DNA of 64,000 bases from Adineta vaga (lineage: Eukaryota; Rotifera), in contig CP075492.1 in assembly GCA_021613535.1 (NCBI GenBank), positions 3,410,001 to 3,474,000 on the forward strand. The letters run 5' to 3'. Numbering within the stretch: the first letter of the stretch is position 1; each line of letters begins with the position of its first letter. Below are positions 12,640 through 23,685 of this stretch, in pieces. A program made the translations under genes and the position numbers. The notes below the pieces were generated by a model. It worked only from the letters and a program-made list of their open reading frames with translations, was not told where the DNA came from and did no database searches.

Positions 12640-13858
12640 TTAATATAGTTTCAAATAAAGTATATGTTTCTTTTTAAAGTTGTCATAATGATACTTAACG
12701 AATTGAAACATTGTAACGGGTTTTATTAAGAATTCCTCTTCGATCGGAAACTGAGAAATATTTGCAACATAAACGCCACATTCTTGTTTGCCATAAAAAC
12801 AGTCTCTTTTATTTAAATCTATAATGAGTAGTGTGTTGCCATATATCTCAGCTTTTTCTCTGTTTTTACTTGTTGACGTGAATGATGTAAATATAATGCT
12901 TCCCATCATAGGATCCATCATTTGTTCTCGTTCTTCATCTGTTAGAGTTACACCACGATAAACAGTTGATATATCTTCATCATTTTCCTTTACATCCAAT
13001 CGTTGATCACAAAGCATAGCGAGAGTTCGATCGTATTCGTTTGCAGATATATGTTGTGTCAAATATTGGTCGAGAAGAAAACAAAATGGTCTCAATGTTT
13101 TTAACAGTTCAGTGGTAATTCTTTTAAATAAACGGAGAGTTTCATTAATTAATTTGTACCAAAACGATTGTTTTGTGTAGAGATAAACACATGTTTCACC
13201 AATTTCTTCAGGCATCTCCTCCTTAAGTACTTCTTTATTTCTACCAAAAGTTTTCACATCTCGTAATTTATGAGCTAACCATTGTGCTTCTTTTTCTTTT
13301 CTTTTCTTTCCTTTCTTCCTTCTGTTAGCAGTTCTTGGGCTGCTCTTTCGACAATATCGCAGTATATGTTAGTTCTTTACCACTTAGTTCTTCCTTTACA
13401 TATACTCTCGATAAATTGAAATATTTCATCAAACAACTAAGAGAAATGTTATGATCTGAATCATCTACCTTTGTTGATAATATCGCTGATTGAAGCGGTA
13501 TTCTTGTTCCCAATCTATCTTCTCTTAGATACAAGTTTTCATGCTCTTGATGCACTTGAACGCGTTTTATTGAACATAGATTAGATTCATCATGTTTATT
13601 GTGTTGTAGCATACATTCAACATTAACAATACGGTCTCCGTCAATCTCAGTATTAAATTCCTTTTGATTATAAGCATCTTCAATAATTTCGTTTTCTATG
13701 TCATTATAGTTTTGCCATTCTTCTGAAAGCCATGGATCAGCAGCTGAATTCCAAAACCATTGAAAATTACGTGGCCGAAGAAGAAGTGGTGCTCGAAGAG
13801 TATGAGTTGAAGTATTACTTTTAGAAGAAGATATGGAAGAAGTTCGCAGTGAAGTCAT
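12640..13858 (-). pseudogene. WWE-domain ADP-ribosyltransferase with frameshifts
   Basis: The upstream frame (13858 to about 13345) encodes a WWE domain (FQWFW, then W-NYNDIE and IEDAYNQKEF). WWE domains bind ADP-ribose polymers or iso-ADP-ribose. The downstream frame, ending at 12640, encodes an R-S-E ART with VYRG, FTSFTSTS and the EEEFLI ExE loop. The two frames do not join. At about 13343 the upstream frame runs into a stop within SKEQPKNC. The sequence expected from the family (RAAQELLTEG) continues in a different frame. That frame must shift again inside the purine tract 13270-13320 to reach AQWLAHKLRDVK. I therefore read two small indels rather than an intron. An error in the homopolymer-rich tract could explain the second shift. 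If real, the gene has lost its ability to make a full WWE-ART. Confidence 0.65.
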
Positions 13859-14159
13859 GTTTAGAGTAAATGCACAAGACTGAGGATAAAGTACAGTAAC
13901 CGGCACTCGTCTCTTCTGATCCTACCTTTCGATAGATCAATGCGCTACTTATATACTGTGCAAAGAAACAGATTTTTGCTTTTTTACTGTCTTCATTTCG
14001 TAGAATATACATAAATTTACCTTTCTTATCAGCGATGAAATCAATATAACTAGGAACTAGTGACTTCTAAAGAAATGTATATCTTTGAAGTTTTATACGT
14101 TGCATTAAGTCAGAAGTAGATATATGTGAGATAAAGAGAGGAAGAGAATGAGAGTGAGT

Positions 14160-15447
14160 TTAACTAATAACCATTATAGCACGTTTCATCTCCATGAATA
14201 GATCAATGCTTTGGTGATATAAGAATAGTTTTCGATGTAAAATTTTGATTACACCGAAATCTTGCAAAACTGCATCGTCGATAAATGTTACCAATATGCG
14301 TCTATTGGCATCTTGTTGACGAAATTGATTTGAATAATCCGTGTTGATATCTTTTAATGATTTAACCCATCGACAAACACTATTAATACCCCATTTGGTA
14401 CTATCTTGCGACACAGCTAGAAAGAGAATATTAGTATTACTTAGATAGAATAGGAAAATCTTTACTTATGTATACCATCTCTGTTGGCTAGTAATCTCAA
14501 TTGTACATATCCATTGGAATGTCGTCCTTGAAAATAACATGTCCACTATCCTCTGACGAAATTATATTCTGTGTTATAATATCGCCCGGAATGATAGCTC
14601 TTTTCTTCCAATCCTGGTTGACAGCAGCCAATATATGCTTTTACTGCGGATATGATTCCTTCATCCATATTGTGCCATTTCATCTACTAATGCATTATAA
14701 CAGGACCATCGCTTCGTTAGTTCATCTAAGTCACCAATATGAACAGAATTTTCGTTCTGCCTGTACCATTCTACAGTTTTTTCGATTAAACTATTAACTA
14801 ACCAGTCCTTTCTAGGAAAAAAACTTTGCTAATGAGCTACGCAATCAATATCGATTCCCTACAAATATCGTACCTTTATCGATGCATATTCCCGAGCATA
14901 AAATGAATGTTGCTCTGCGTTTCTCAGTTTATAATCCATAGTGATCAACTTTTCGATCGCATCATAAAATGTTGTAGGACCACCAACATATCTAGAATTT
15001 CCTTGAACTAGCAACATATCGATGGTCGGTTTTGCACACATTCTTTCAACACTGGTACTACCTATGTGTTCCATTTCTAATAGCAATGGTTGATTTTTAG
15101 GTCTATATTCATGTATTCGAAGACTATTCTAAAACAAAAATGTGGCGTCATCATATGAAAAATTGATAAATTAGTACAGATTGTTGTTTTTCTAGCATTA
15201 TTTTTTTGTATTCTTGTTCATATGACTTTCGCCACTCTGGATTGTACTCCTACAATTCGATCTCTTGCGATTCATAGCTTCGCCACGCTGATGAATTATC
15301 AGTTTCATTTTCTTTGTTTTCGAAATAATAATCAAAATCATCACCAGGATAATTAGGTGATTTCAAAAGGGCTTCTGGCAATTTATTTTGCTTTATCGAA
15401 TTTATGAAGATACTACGTTCGGACTCGTTTACTTTCTCGACCTCCAT
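14160..15447 (-). pseudogene. GrpB-like nucleotidyltransferase and SAM-domain remnants
   Basis: Reading leftwards from 15447, a GrpB/UPF0157-like segment begins. It has an in-frame TAG near 15250 just before EYNPEW. A plausible intron follows (GTACTAAT to TTTTAG, about 15187-15130), then EMEHIGSTSVERMCAKPTID, the hallmark of the GrpB family. A likely 45-nt intron near 14870 leads to KDWLVNSLIEKTVEWY and YNALVDEMAQYG. After more shifts, GDIITQNIISSEDSGHVIF runs into GRHSNGYVQLRLLANRD in another frame, apparently by loss of one T near 14533. A good intron (14475-14417) then joins, in phase, a SAM domain (14416-14160; WGINSVCRWVKSL, DFGVIKILHRKLF) that would mediate protein interaction. There may be one gene or two. 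The stop and the frame breaks indicate decay. Confidence 0.55.
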
Positions 15448-15580
15448 CGTTTCGATACAAAATCCATTTTTGAATATCCATACAGTTTATGAACTACGAT
15501 TGTTTTTCGTGTTTTTCTTACTTAGAATAGTCCACCTGAGCATTTGAATGAGAAATATTGTTCTAGAATATTGTAGAAAT

Positions 15581-15650
15581 ATGTGGGGGTGTGGTTGCGA
15601 ATAACGGTAAATGTAACAAACAGCTTACTAACACCCACACTCTCACCCTG
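15581..15650. repeat. GAGGGTGTGGG-type intergenic inverted repeat
   Basis: ATGTGGGGGTGTGGTT is paired with ACACCCACACTCTCACCCTG about 35 nt downstream. Confidence 0.55.
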
Positions 15651-15944
15651 TTATTTATTAGTACCGTGAATATTCCACATACCATTCGAAATATCTTTGT
15701 AGTTTGGTATAAAAGCTTTATCAATCAACAGAACCTATTCAAATATATGGATATCGACTAATAAAATTCTTCTAATCGTAAAGATACTGAAACATACTTC
15801 GAAAGCATTTTATTCATTCGACAGATATTGACTTTTTTTACGATATTTTAACTTCAATCATAAATAACCTTTAGATGAGAATTATTCTACAAGAGTTTGG
15901 AATAATAGTCGTAACTGAATGAGATATTAGATTTTCAACTTGAT

Positions 15945-15990
15945 CTTGAGGGTGCGAATATTTTCTTCTTCTCACACTCACACCGTCAAC
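15945..15990. repeat. GAGGGTGTGGG-type intergenic inverted repeat, diverged
   Basis: CTTGAGGGTGCGAAT is followed after about 11 nt by CTCACACTCACACCG. It is a shorter and more diverged family member. Confidence 0.45.
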
Positions 15991-16217
15991 ATTCACGATA
16001 AGACTTTTTCTGTCATGTTTTTATCAGTCTTCACCTCCGTCATAGTTGGAAACTTCAACTGGGAAAAATGCCTCAGGTAGAGAAAAAAAAGGAATATTTA
16101 AAGGTAAAAACCATAAAAACGTCGCATACATTCGCAAGTGTTTGCATAGTATTCGTCTGTCATCCGTCCTGCCACATAATCAGGTAATTTTATTCATCAG
16201 TATTCCGAACATCGATC

Positions 16218-16916
16218 ATGGGTCAATCAGCTTCAGGTCGAGCCACATCGCGATTCACAGAAACCAGTTCACCACCTGATAGCACCCTACTTCCTAATGA
16301 TTACTTGCAGGCGCCAACTAGTTCCATTGAAGAATCTCTCAAGAATCTCTCTTCTGAATTAGGAAATTTGGAAGAGTATATCGCTCGAGCAAAAGCAAAG
16401 TTTAAGAGTCAAAATGCGCATAATCTATCGCATGATGAAGCAGCTGCCATTTATATTTATACAATGCAATGGCAACAAGGAGAAAGTCTATATATCATCT
16501 TTAATCGAGATCTTCGTACGAAGGATCGTTCAAGAATAGAACGGTGGCAGCCCTACCTAAAACTGTTGATGACGGCACTTAATAAATTACAGTCGCAAAA
16601 GGTCACTGTTTATCGTGGTCTCCGAGATGATGTTAGCAAGTATTATACCAAAGATAAAGAGTTTGTTTGGGGCAGTGCGACATCAACTACTCGTAGTATC
16701 AACATGGCTCATCATTTTTTTAACAACTCAAATGGATCAGGGACATTGTTCTATATTGATGTCTTATATGGGAAAGATATATCAGCCTTCAGTGCCTTTC
16801 AACTGGAAGAAGAAGTGCTACTTCGACCGGGCACACGATTTTGTGTCACTCGTGGGCCAACTTTACAAAAGATCGATGATCAAATGATCCCTGTCGTTCA
16901 TCTCAAAGAACTTTGA
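16218..16916 (+). CDS. Compact ADP-ribosyltransferase, probably N-myristoylated
   Basis: This intronless frame encodes 232 aa. The R-S-E signature is complete: Arg133 in VYRGL, Ser156 in the S-T-T motif of SATSTTRS, and the ExE pair Glu197/Glu199 in LEEEVLL. It should transfer ADP-ribose from NAD to protein arginine. The N terminus MGQSAS fits the myristoylation rule (Gly2, small residue at 6), and no signal peptide or TM is visible. The predicted site is therefore the inner face of a membrane, unlike classical vertebrate ecto-ARTs, which are secreted and GPI-linked. A short acidic helix (residues 36-65) precedes the catalytic core. ATG 16218 is the start that gives the myristoylation motif. 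Substrate unknown. Confidence 0.8.
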   Translation: MGQSASGRATSRFTETSSPPDSTLLPNDYLQAPTSSIEESLKNLSSELGNLEEYIARAKAKFKSQNAHNLSHDEAAAIYIYTMQWQQGESLYIIFNRDLRTKDRSRIERWQPYLKLLMTALNKLQSQKVTVYRGLRDDVSKYYTKDKEFVWGSATSTTRSINMAHHFFNNSNGSGTLFYIDVLYGKDISAFSAFQLEEEVLLRPGTRFCVTRGPTLQKIDDQMIPVVHLKEL

Positions 16917-17243
16917 CGCTCTTTGTAACATGATGTATTCTAGAAGGTGCGAGTATGGCATATTTTTTTTTGTCATTCTCGCGTACCATTCGATTCTTCA
17001 TCTTCATCGCCATTGATAAAAATATATATAAAAAGTTTTTCTTTTGATGCATAGTGAGCTATATAGATGATGATACAATATAATATTACAGAATACTCAT
17101 AAAACTGGAATGTTATGAATTCGTGACTTTGATCGTTAGCCTACAGAAGAAATGACACGATTATCAATAATATAACAGGCACGCATACTATTAATTCTTT
17201 AAATGTTATAACAATGTATACGTTTGTCTTCAGTTGAGAAATC
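16917..17243. other. Intergenic
   Basis: The 327-nt gap separates two plus-strand genes. A weak inverted pair (GAAGGTGCGAGTATGG and TCTCGCGTACCATTC, 16942-16992) resembles the GT-rich family. Nothing else was recognised. Confidence 0.4.
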
Positions 17244-20200
17244 ATGTTAAATATATTTGTATCAACATTGTTATTGAGTAGAATAGTACAATGTTTCATT
17301 TATTTAAATCTTTATCATTCGTATCCAAGTGATAACGTTGATCAACTGAATTTTGATTGCTTACAACAATATCAGACCGACTATAACATGGATGTGAATG
17401 AATTTGGCTACCAAAGGTTTCAAATATTTGAGTATTGTATTCGTCCATTCGATACAACTCCATCGGTTTTGGATTTTGTAAATACACGAGACGAAAACTT
17501 CACATTTGACGAATTACGCCATTTAGGTGTCACCTCAGAAAAATTAATTTCTTGGTCATCAACTATTGATTTGGCAGAAAAATATCAAGATTTCCTTGAG
17601 AAAAATTCTAATTCATCTTTATTGTCTGAAATACAATATTTAAAATGTGAAAATTCTTGGTTTGGTTCTCAATGCCAATACTCCTTTGAATTATATAAAA
17701 CCGGTGATTGGCAAAGGATTTCTACTCGAGCACTCTTGATGAAGAGAGAGTATGGATCTCGCGAAAGAATGGCCGATCGAACATGTTATATAAATATAAA
17801 ATGTGATCGTGGTGGTGTATCAATGTGTCTTGATTGGCGTGAAATATGTAATGGTCGGATCGATTGCTTGAATAATGGTGTAGATGAACAAGACTGTTTT
17901 CAAATGGAGATAAACGTGTGCGAAGAAAATGAATATCGATGTCACAATGGATTATGTTTATCGACTGAAATATCGAACAGTGAACTATACTTAATCGACT
18001 GTCTCGATCGATCGGCAACGTTATATCTCAATAATTATTTTTCAAAATGTTTTAACGATCTAGGTTTTATCTGCGAAGAACATGCATGTCAACCTGGTCC
18101 AAAACAATTTCCATGCGGTGATGGACAATGTGTAGAAGATTTTGATACTTGTGAGAATGGTCGTCATTATTTATTAATTGAATCAATGTATACGCAAGGA
18201 AATTTATCTGACGAATGTTGGCTAGCGTTGATTTGTCTGACAAAGATTAAAGATAATATCGAGGAAAATACGTGCCAAGAATTTGTCAATTCATCAGACC
18301 TGTTCAATTCTTTTCAAACTTGTGATAATTTTACTCAATTTCCAACCATTCCTGTTCTTTTTGGTCATGCAAGTTTTCTATATGGTCAAATCAATAGAGA
18401 GATGATCAATATGAAGTTAGCACTTCCTCCAAGTTATGTTTGTTATGATAAACAATTATGTGATTTTCTCGAATCAACATTTTCGTATAAAAATAAAAGC
18501 TGTCGAATGAGTTATCAAATCGGATTCAAATCAGATGTTAACTACTCGACATGGAAATCTCTTATCGATACGGTAAAACCATATTTTGACGGTTGTTTAA
18601 CTACATATAAGAAAGAAAATTCTATTGAACATGATTCATTATATTGTTGCGAAAATTCATCGAAATGTATTTCAAAACATCGGATTCTTGATGGAATTTC
18701 CGATTGTTATTTGAATGATGATGAAGAACAATATGAATTAAGTTGCACAATAATCGATCCTCGTCGATTCACGTGTCCGAATGAAAATATATGTTATACT
18801 CCGTTTCATCCCAAAATCTGTGAATCAGTTGATCTACCATTGAAACTATCGGATATATCATTTCATGAAATATGTGATCGAACTATTCATTTACCACCAG
18901 AAACAATCAATGGAGAAAATCATACCGATGAAACGGAATGCCAATATTGGCAGTGTAGTAATGTTTATACACGTTGTAATCTATTCTGGAATTGTGAAAA
19001 TGGTCAAGATGAAGCAAATTGTTCGAAATCTCTTTGTCCTTTTCCATCTCATCCGTGTATATCTCCACATAATGGAACATTTTCATGTTTATCAATAGAT
19101 CGAATTGAAGATGGAATAATCGATTGTCTTGGAGGATCCGATGAACTTCGTCAATGTCTAGAAACGAAGTCAATATCAAGAAATTCCGGTCGTTATCGTT
19201 GTTCAAATGAAGATCGATGTTACAAATCGGATGAAATATGTGACAATGTAATAAGTTGTTCGTCTGGTGAAGATGAAGCATTCTGTAAGAATATTCAACG
19301 TAGTTGTAATAGTTTTCTGCGTGCTAATCGAAGCAATGTCGAACTCGCTCTTTGTCAACTTAAAAGTTTAACAAAGATTTTTTTTTCATTATCAACAGTA
19401 CCGATCTATCCTTCACATAAATCTAAAACGATCAATCATATCGATAATCCACCATTAAAATATTCGATGATGACAACGAATAAAATCAATCCGATGGTTG
19501 ACGGATGGTCATGGCGTTGTAATCGTGGCCTTTATGCTCGTGTCTGGCTTGGAGAAAACAATTATAGTTTTAAATGTTTTTGTTCTCCGAGTTATTATGG
19601 AGATTTATGTGAATATCAAAATGATCGAGTTAGTCTTTCGTTAAAACTAATGACAAATAATTATACTGGAATATTTATCATTATTGGTACGTTAATCGAT
19701 GAAGAGAACGAGAGAAAGATCAATTCCTATTCGAAAATAATGTATTATCCTCGTGAAGATTTATGTCCATTCAATTATAACATGTATTTATTATTTATCA
19801 ATCGATTAAAAAATCAAACGAAAAAATATATTGTACAAATTGATGTCTACGAACTAATTTCGTTAACTTATCTTGCTAGTTGGTACTTGAAAATTCCATT
19901 TCTTTTTCTACCAGTCAATCGATTAAGTGCGCAATTAGTTGTACCGACGGATCGAATAAGAACTTCAAATAAATGTTTATATCCATGTCAAAATGGGCAA
20001 TGTATGAAATACATGAATGTTAAAAAGTTCTTTTGTCAATGTCATCCGGGTTGGTCTGGTATTTTGTGTAATTTTCGATCGAATTGTGAAGATTGTTCAT
20101 CAGGTTCAATTTGTATTGGATCGATTAGAAACCGATCAATTTGTTTGTGTCCACTGAATAAGTTTGGTTCACGTTGTCTATTAAAACACAAATGTCCGTC

Positions 20201-21866
20201 AGATTTCTGCAAAAATAATGGTCAATGTCTAGTAACAGATACAACTTCAATGAGGAACTCATATATTTGTATTTGTCCCGAACCATTTCATGGTGGAAGA
20301 TGCGAATTACAAGATAAATTTAAATTAGAAATCTCATTCGATAAGATAGATTTGACAAATTACATTGTCGTTCATTATATTTCTGTAAGAAATAAACCAG
20401 TACCAATTCAAACATCGATAATAAAGAAATTGAAAATGTTTCAAAAAACGATTGAATTATCTCACACAGGTCAATGGAATATTGTTATTGTAAAGACTAC
20501 TCAAAACTATTATTTAGCTTCTGTTCAACTATTTGAACCAACAAATATATCAACATCAATCAGTTCTGTTCAACGATGTTTCTCAATTGATGAAGTTTTA
20601 GATTCGAAAATAATTCATATGCCACCAATTCGTCGAGTGAAGCATTATCATACCATATGTCAAATTAATTCTCATATTTCATGTTTTTTTGATGAATCTT
20701 ACATGTGTTTATGTACTCGAGAACGTCATGCAAATTGTTTTCATTTTCAATACAAACCATCGAATGGAATGTATTCATGTCGATTGAATTATCATTGTTT
20801 AAATGGAGCTGAATGTTTAGTTGATGATATTTATTGTCCAAGAATAACAATTTGTAATTGTAAAGATTGTTTCTTTGGTGATCGATGTGAATTTTATGCG
20901 AAAGGTATTGGATTAACATTAGATGATATTTTACGTTATGAAATTCGACCGAATCTATCGCTAAATGATCAAGAATTTTCGGTTAAAATAACTTTAGTTT
21001 TAACAATAGTAATGTTTGTTTTCGGTTTAATTGACAGTACGCTTTCATTACTCGTATTTTCTAATAAGAATATTAGAAAAGTTGGTTGTGGAATATATCT
21101 CTTTGCATCATCGATTACATCATCTTTGACATTGATAACATTGCTATTGAAATGTTTATTTCTTATTCTTACTCAAACGAATTTATATTCAAATCGAATT
21201 ATTCTTCGTATAGAATGTGTATTTATTGAAAGTTTTCTAAAATTATTTTTATACTATGATAGTTGGTTAAATGCATGTGTAGCTATTGAACGAGCGATAA
21301 CAGTTTTTCAAGGTGTGAATTTTAATGCATCAAAAAGCAAATTTGTTGCGAAATGTATAATTATCTTTTTACCATTATTTATCATGGGAACGAATGTTCA
21401 TGACTTTTTCTATCGTGATTTATTTGATGATAACGAAGAAGAACGAATTTGGTGTGTTGCTCATTATTCACATTTCGTTCGAATTTATAATACATTTATT
21501 TTATTCTTTCATTTTGTTGGTCCATTTTTAGCGAACTTATTCTCTGCTTTGTTAATTATTTATCTATCAAGTCGTCGACGAGCAAAACTTCGATTACGAC
21601 AATCTTATCGTGAACATCTTTATGAACAATTCAAAGAACACAAACACCTAATAATTAGTCCAATTTGTCTTGTTATTCTTTCCCTACCACGTTTAATCAT
21701 TTCGTTATTATCTAACTGTGTCAAAGCATCGCATAATCCTTGGCCATTCATATTAACCTATTTTATACCATTTATTCCCTCAGTTCTGATCTTCGTAGTG
21801 TTTATTTTACCATCCGAAACGTATAAAAAACAATTTCAAGAAACAATAAACAATTTTCGACATTGA
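17244..21866 (+). CDS. Large LDLa/EGF-like ectodomain 7TM receptor
   Basis: A single frame encodes 1540 aa. An N-terminal hydrophobic segment acts as a signal peptide. LDL-receptor class A-like units follow near 180-219 (CLDWREICNGRIDC), 222-245, 289-305, 567-592 and 650-681 (CDNVISCSSGEDEAFC); several lack part of the cysteine set. EGF-like modules lie near 778-790, 910-945, 948-980, 983-1020 and 1182-1216 (CICPEPFHGGRCE). Seven TM segments fill about 1245-1530. The end of TM3 has NACVAIERA, an E-R in place of D-R-Y, and TM7 runs into ILPSETYKKQF. No GAIN/GPS cleavage module is visible, so this is not a standard adhesion GPCR. It probably couples an extracellular ligand to G proteins. Two paralogues lie in the window (23686, 49119). 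I recognise the architecture but have no name for it. Confidence 0.85.
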   Translation: MLNIFVSTLLLSRIVQCFIYLNLYHSYPSDNVDQLNFDCLQQYQTDYNMDVNEFGYQRFQIFEYCIRPFDTTPSVLDFVNTRDENFTFDELRHLGVTSEKLISWSSTIDLAEKYQDFLEKNSNSSLLSEIQYLKCENSWFGSQCQYSFELYKTGDWQRISTRALLMKREYGSRERMADRTCYINIKCDRGGVSMCLDWREICNGRIDCLNNGVDEQDCFQMEINVCEENEYRCHNGLCLSTEISNSELYLIDCLDRSATLYLNNYFSKCFNDLGFICEEHACQPGPKQFPCGDGQCVEDFDTCENGRHYLLIESMYTQGNLSDECWLALICLTKIKDNIEENTCQEFVNSSDLFNSFQTCDNFTQFPTIPVLFGHASFLYGQINREMINMKLALPPSYVCYDKQLCDFLESTFSYKNKSCRMSYQIGFKSDVNYSTWKSLIDTVKPYFDGCLTTYKKENSIEHDSLYCCENSSKCISKHRILDGISDCYLNDDEEQYELSCTIIDPRRFTCPNENICYTPFHPKICESVDLPLKLSDISFHEICDRTIHLPPETINGENHTDETECQYWQCSNVYTRCNLFWNCENGQDEANCSKSLCPFPSHPCISPHNGTFSCLSIDRIEDGIIDCLGGSDELRQCLETKSISRNSGRYRCSNEDRCYKSDEICDNVISCSSGEDEAFCKNIQRSCNSFLRANRSNVELALCQLKSLTKIFFSLSTVPIYPSHKSKTINHIDNPPLKYSMMTTNKINPMVDGWSWRCNRGLYARVWLGENNYSFKCFCSPSYYGDLCEYQNDRVSLSLKLMTNNYTGIFIIIGTLIDEENERKINSYSKIMYYPREDLCPFNYNMYLLFINRLKNQTKKYIVQIDVYELISLTYLASWYLKIPFLFLPVNRLSAQLVVPTDRIRTSNKCLYPCQNGQCMKYMNVKKFFCQCHPGWSGILCNFRSNCEDCSSGSICIGSIRNRSICLCPLNKFGSRCLLKHKCPSDFCKNNGQCLVTDTTSMRNSYICICPEPFHGGRCELQDKFKLEISFDKIDLTNYIVVHYISVRNKPVPIQTSIIKKLKMFQKTIELSHTGQWNIVIVKTTQNYYLASVQLFEPTNISTSISSVQRCFSIDEVLDSKIIHMPPIRRVKHYHTICQINSHISCFFDESYMCLCTRERHANCFHFQYKPSNGMYSCRLNYHCLNGAECLVDDIYCPRITICNCKDCFFGDRCEFYAKGIGLTLDDILRYEIRPNLSLNDQEFSVKITLVLTIVMFVFGLIDSTLSLLVFSNKNIRKVGCGIYLFASSITSSLTLITLLLKCLFLILTQTNLYSNRIILRIECVFIESFLKLFLYYDSWLNACVAIERAITVFQGVNFNASKSKFVAKCIIIFLPLFIMGTNVHDFFYRDLFDDNEEERIWCVAHYSHFVRIYNTFILFFHFVGPFLANLFSALLIIYLSSRRRAKLRLRQSYREHLYEQFKEHKHLIISPICLVILSLPRLIISLLSNCVKASHNPWPFILTYFIPFIPSVLIFVVFILPSETYKKQFQETINNFRH

Positions 21867-22219
21867 CTTTCTTTTCTCTGTTTATGTGAATGTTTTCTCA
21901 AAGCATAAATAAATGACACATACAATTCTCTTGATATCATATGTATCAAACGTAAAACTCGAAATATAACCCTATATATCACAATGAATCTATTAGCTGG
22001 AAGTATTCTTTATGTTCGTAGACGTACTTTCTGTACACATTTACCTTTCTCTTTCTCTTTCTGACATCGTCATGACAAACGAAGCACATTTACTCTCGTA
22101 GATGATATAAAAGCAATGTCATTCTCTCTATTTTTCTTCTTCACTTATCTTACATAAACGGTAAAAAATCATACAAAAATTAAACTGTTCTGATCAACTT
22201 TGCATAGAAAAAGAATTCG
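21867..22219. other. Intergenic
   Basis: The 353-nt gap lies between two same-strand genes. It has pyrimidine-rich runs near 22045 and 22125. No feature was recognised. Confidence 0.4.
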
Positions 22220-23196
22220 ATGGCTACTGAAACAACTGAAGGCAAATTAGATGCTTGTTGCTTAACAGAATATCGTCCATTACCGGGTACTCCACGTGGA
22301 CAAATCATTAAGATTGTTGACGTAGATACTTACTTTGTTTCTGGCAAAGATCAAACATCGAAAGGAAAAGTTATTGTTTTGTTAACAGATATATTTGGTA
22401 AGTTTTTCCTTATATATCTTTTAATTATTATAAATATCTGATTAGGTCTAGTGAAAAATCCACGTATTATTGCTGATGAAGTGTCCGAAAAAAGTGGTTT
22501 TGATGTTTATATACCAGATCTATTCAATGGCGATGCAGTTCATTCGTCATTCATGAAAGGTATGCCTGAAGTACCTGGAGACAAGATGTCTATTGGTGGA
22601 AAGGTAGGTTGTAGATACCAAACAATCTGTGAAAGATATCTTCGTTCTATGACATATAGCTTAACTATGCTGGAAAAGTTTTGACACAATTAGGACCATG
22701 GATAGTTCGCCATCGTCAAGGTGTTACTCTTCCTATTGTAGAAAAGTTTTTCAAGGTAGGTCATTGGATCCTTTTTCTCTTTAAATTACATCAAAATTTG
22801 TTATAGACTCTTCGAACAGAAAGATATGTCACTAGAATCGAAGCTGTTGGTTATTGTTTTGGTGGTCTATACACAATGTTAGTCGGTGGCTCTCTTCATC
22901 TTGCCGATGCCATTGTTGGTTGTCATGTATCAATGACAAATAAAACTCACTTTGAACAATTAGAAGTACCAGCTGCTTTCGCTTGTGCACAAGAAGACAA
23001 TCTATTTTCAGATGCTCTTCGAACAGAAGCACAACACATCCTCGCTCGTAAGACTGAAATACCAAGCAAATTCTTGATAACGAACGGAACAACTCATGGT
23101 TTTGCCTCTCGACCTAATCCAGACAATCCTGTCATCATGGAAGCATACAATCAAGCCAATGATTTAATTGCAGAATGGGCTAAAACTCATCTTTAA
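22220..23196 (+). CDS. Dienelactone hydrolase family protein, four exons
   Basis: The exons are 22220-22397, 22446-22603, 22660-22755 and 22807-23196. Introns are 48, 56 and 51 nt, all GT-AG, and phases 1, 0, 0 are kept. The product is 273 aa. The alpha/beta-hydrolase catalytic triad of the family is complete: Cys161 in GYCFGG, Asp208 in AQEDNLF and His241 in TTHGF. Family members hydrolyse dienelactone or related ester/lactone bonds; animal homologues (carboxymethylenebutenolidase-like) act on small ester substrates in the cytosol. There is no targeting signal. The exact substrate cannot be told. Bacterial or fungal versus animal ancestry is undecided from the sequence alone. Confidence 0.88.
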
Positions 23197-23685
23197 TTAT
23201 CATAATTTGAGAATAATGGTAAGAGGTTACTGAATAATTACCTTTAACTTTCTATACTAATGCGAAACGTTATCACTTGTTTTTTTCAGATCTATTTATT
23301 AATTTCTTTTTATTTTGTTAAAAGTAAAAATAAAATCAAGAATTCAAATAATTGATGTTTCGAAATGAAGAGATAAAGTAATACTTTATAGTTTGAGAAA
23401 ATTTTCCATCTGTGCTTTCAATAAATTGAGAGTGTGCACGGTATCTCTTAGAAATGGTCATCGAATATTTACCAGTTAATGATGATGATAGAATTCATGT
23501 TCATTTAAAAACATATGGCAATGAACAATTAAAATTCTATCTTCGAGTTCCTATACGAAACATCAAGAACCGGTTTCCCCCCTTGGGATGAGTGCTCTTC
23601 TGATCGATAGCCACATTCCACTGTATGTAAACTTTTAGTTTTTACTATAAAAACAAATAAAATTCAAGTGAATGTGAATAAAATT
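23197..23685. other. Intergenic with a 45-codon open frame
   Basis: The gap lies between convergent genes. A short frame at 23453-23590 (+) begins MVIEYLPVNDDDRIHVHLK and stops after a proline-rich end. It looks protein-like but is too short to assign and may be a remnant. Confidence 0.35.

Larger units (their letters stand above)
15448..16217. other. Intergenic between divergent genes, two GT-rich repeats
   Basis: This gap of about 770 nt holds two members of the GT-rich inverted-repeat family (15581-15650 and 15945-15990). No protein-like frame was found; the open frame starting at 16046 overlaps the ART start in another phase. Confidence 0.5.

Noticed and set aside
13858-14012. Separate small gene upstream of the WWE domain (13821-14012, minus)
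   Set aside because: It overlaps the WWE frame in another phase and shows no domain.
12640-16916. A bacterial-style toxin/immunity operon of ARTs
   Set aside because: The genes are on different strands, have introns or decay, and the gaps are long. This is eukaryotic organisation.
17722-19281. Minus-strand open frames within the large receptor gene
   Set aside because: They are antisense shadows rich in His/Asp/Leu, as expected opposite Asp/Cys-rich repeats.
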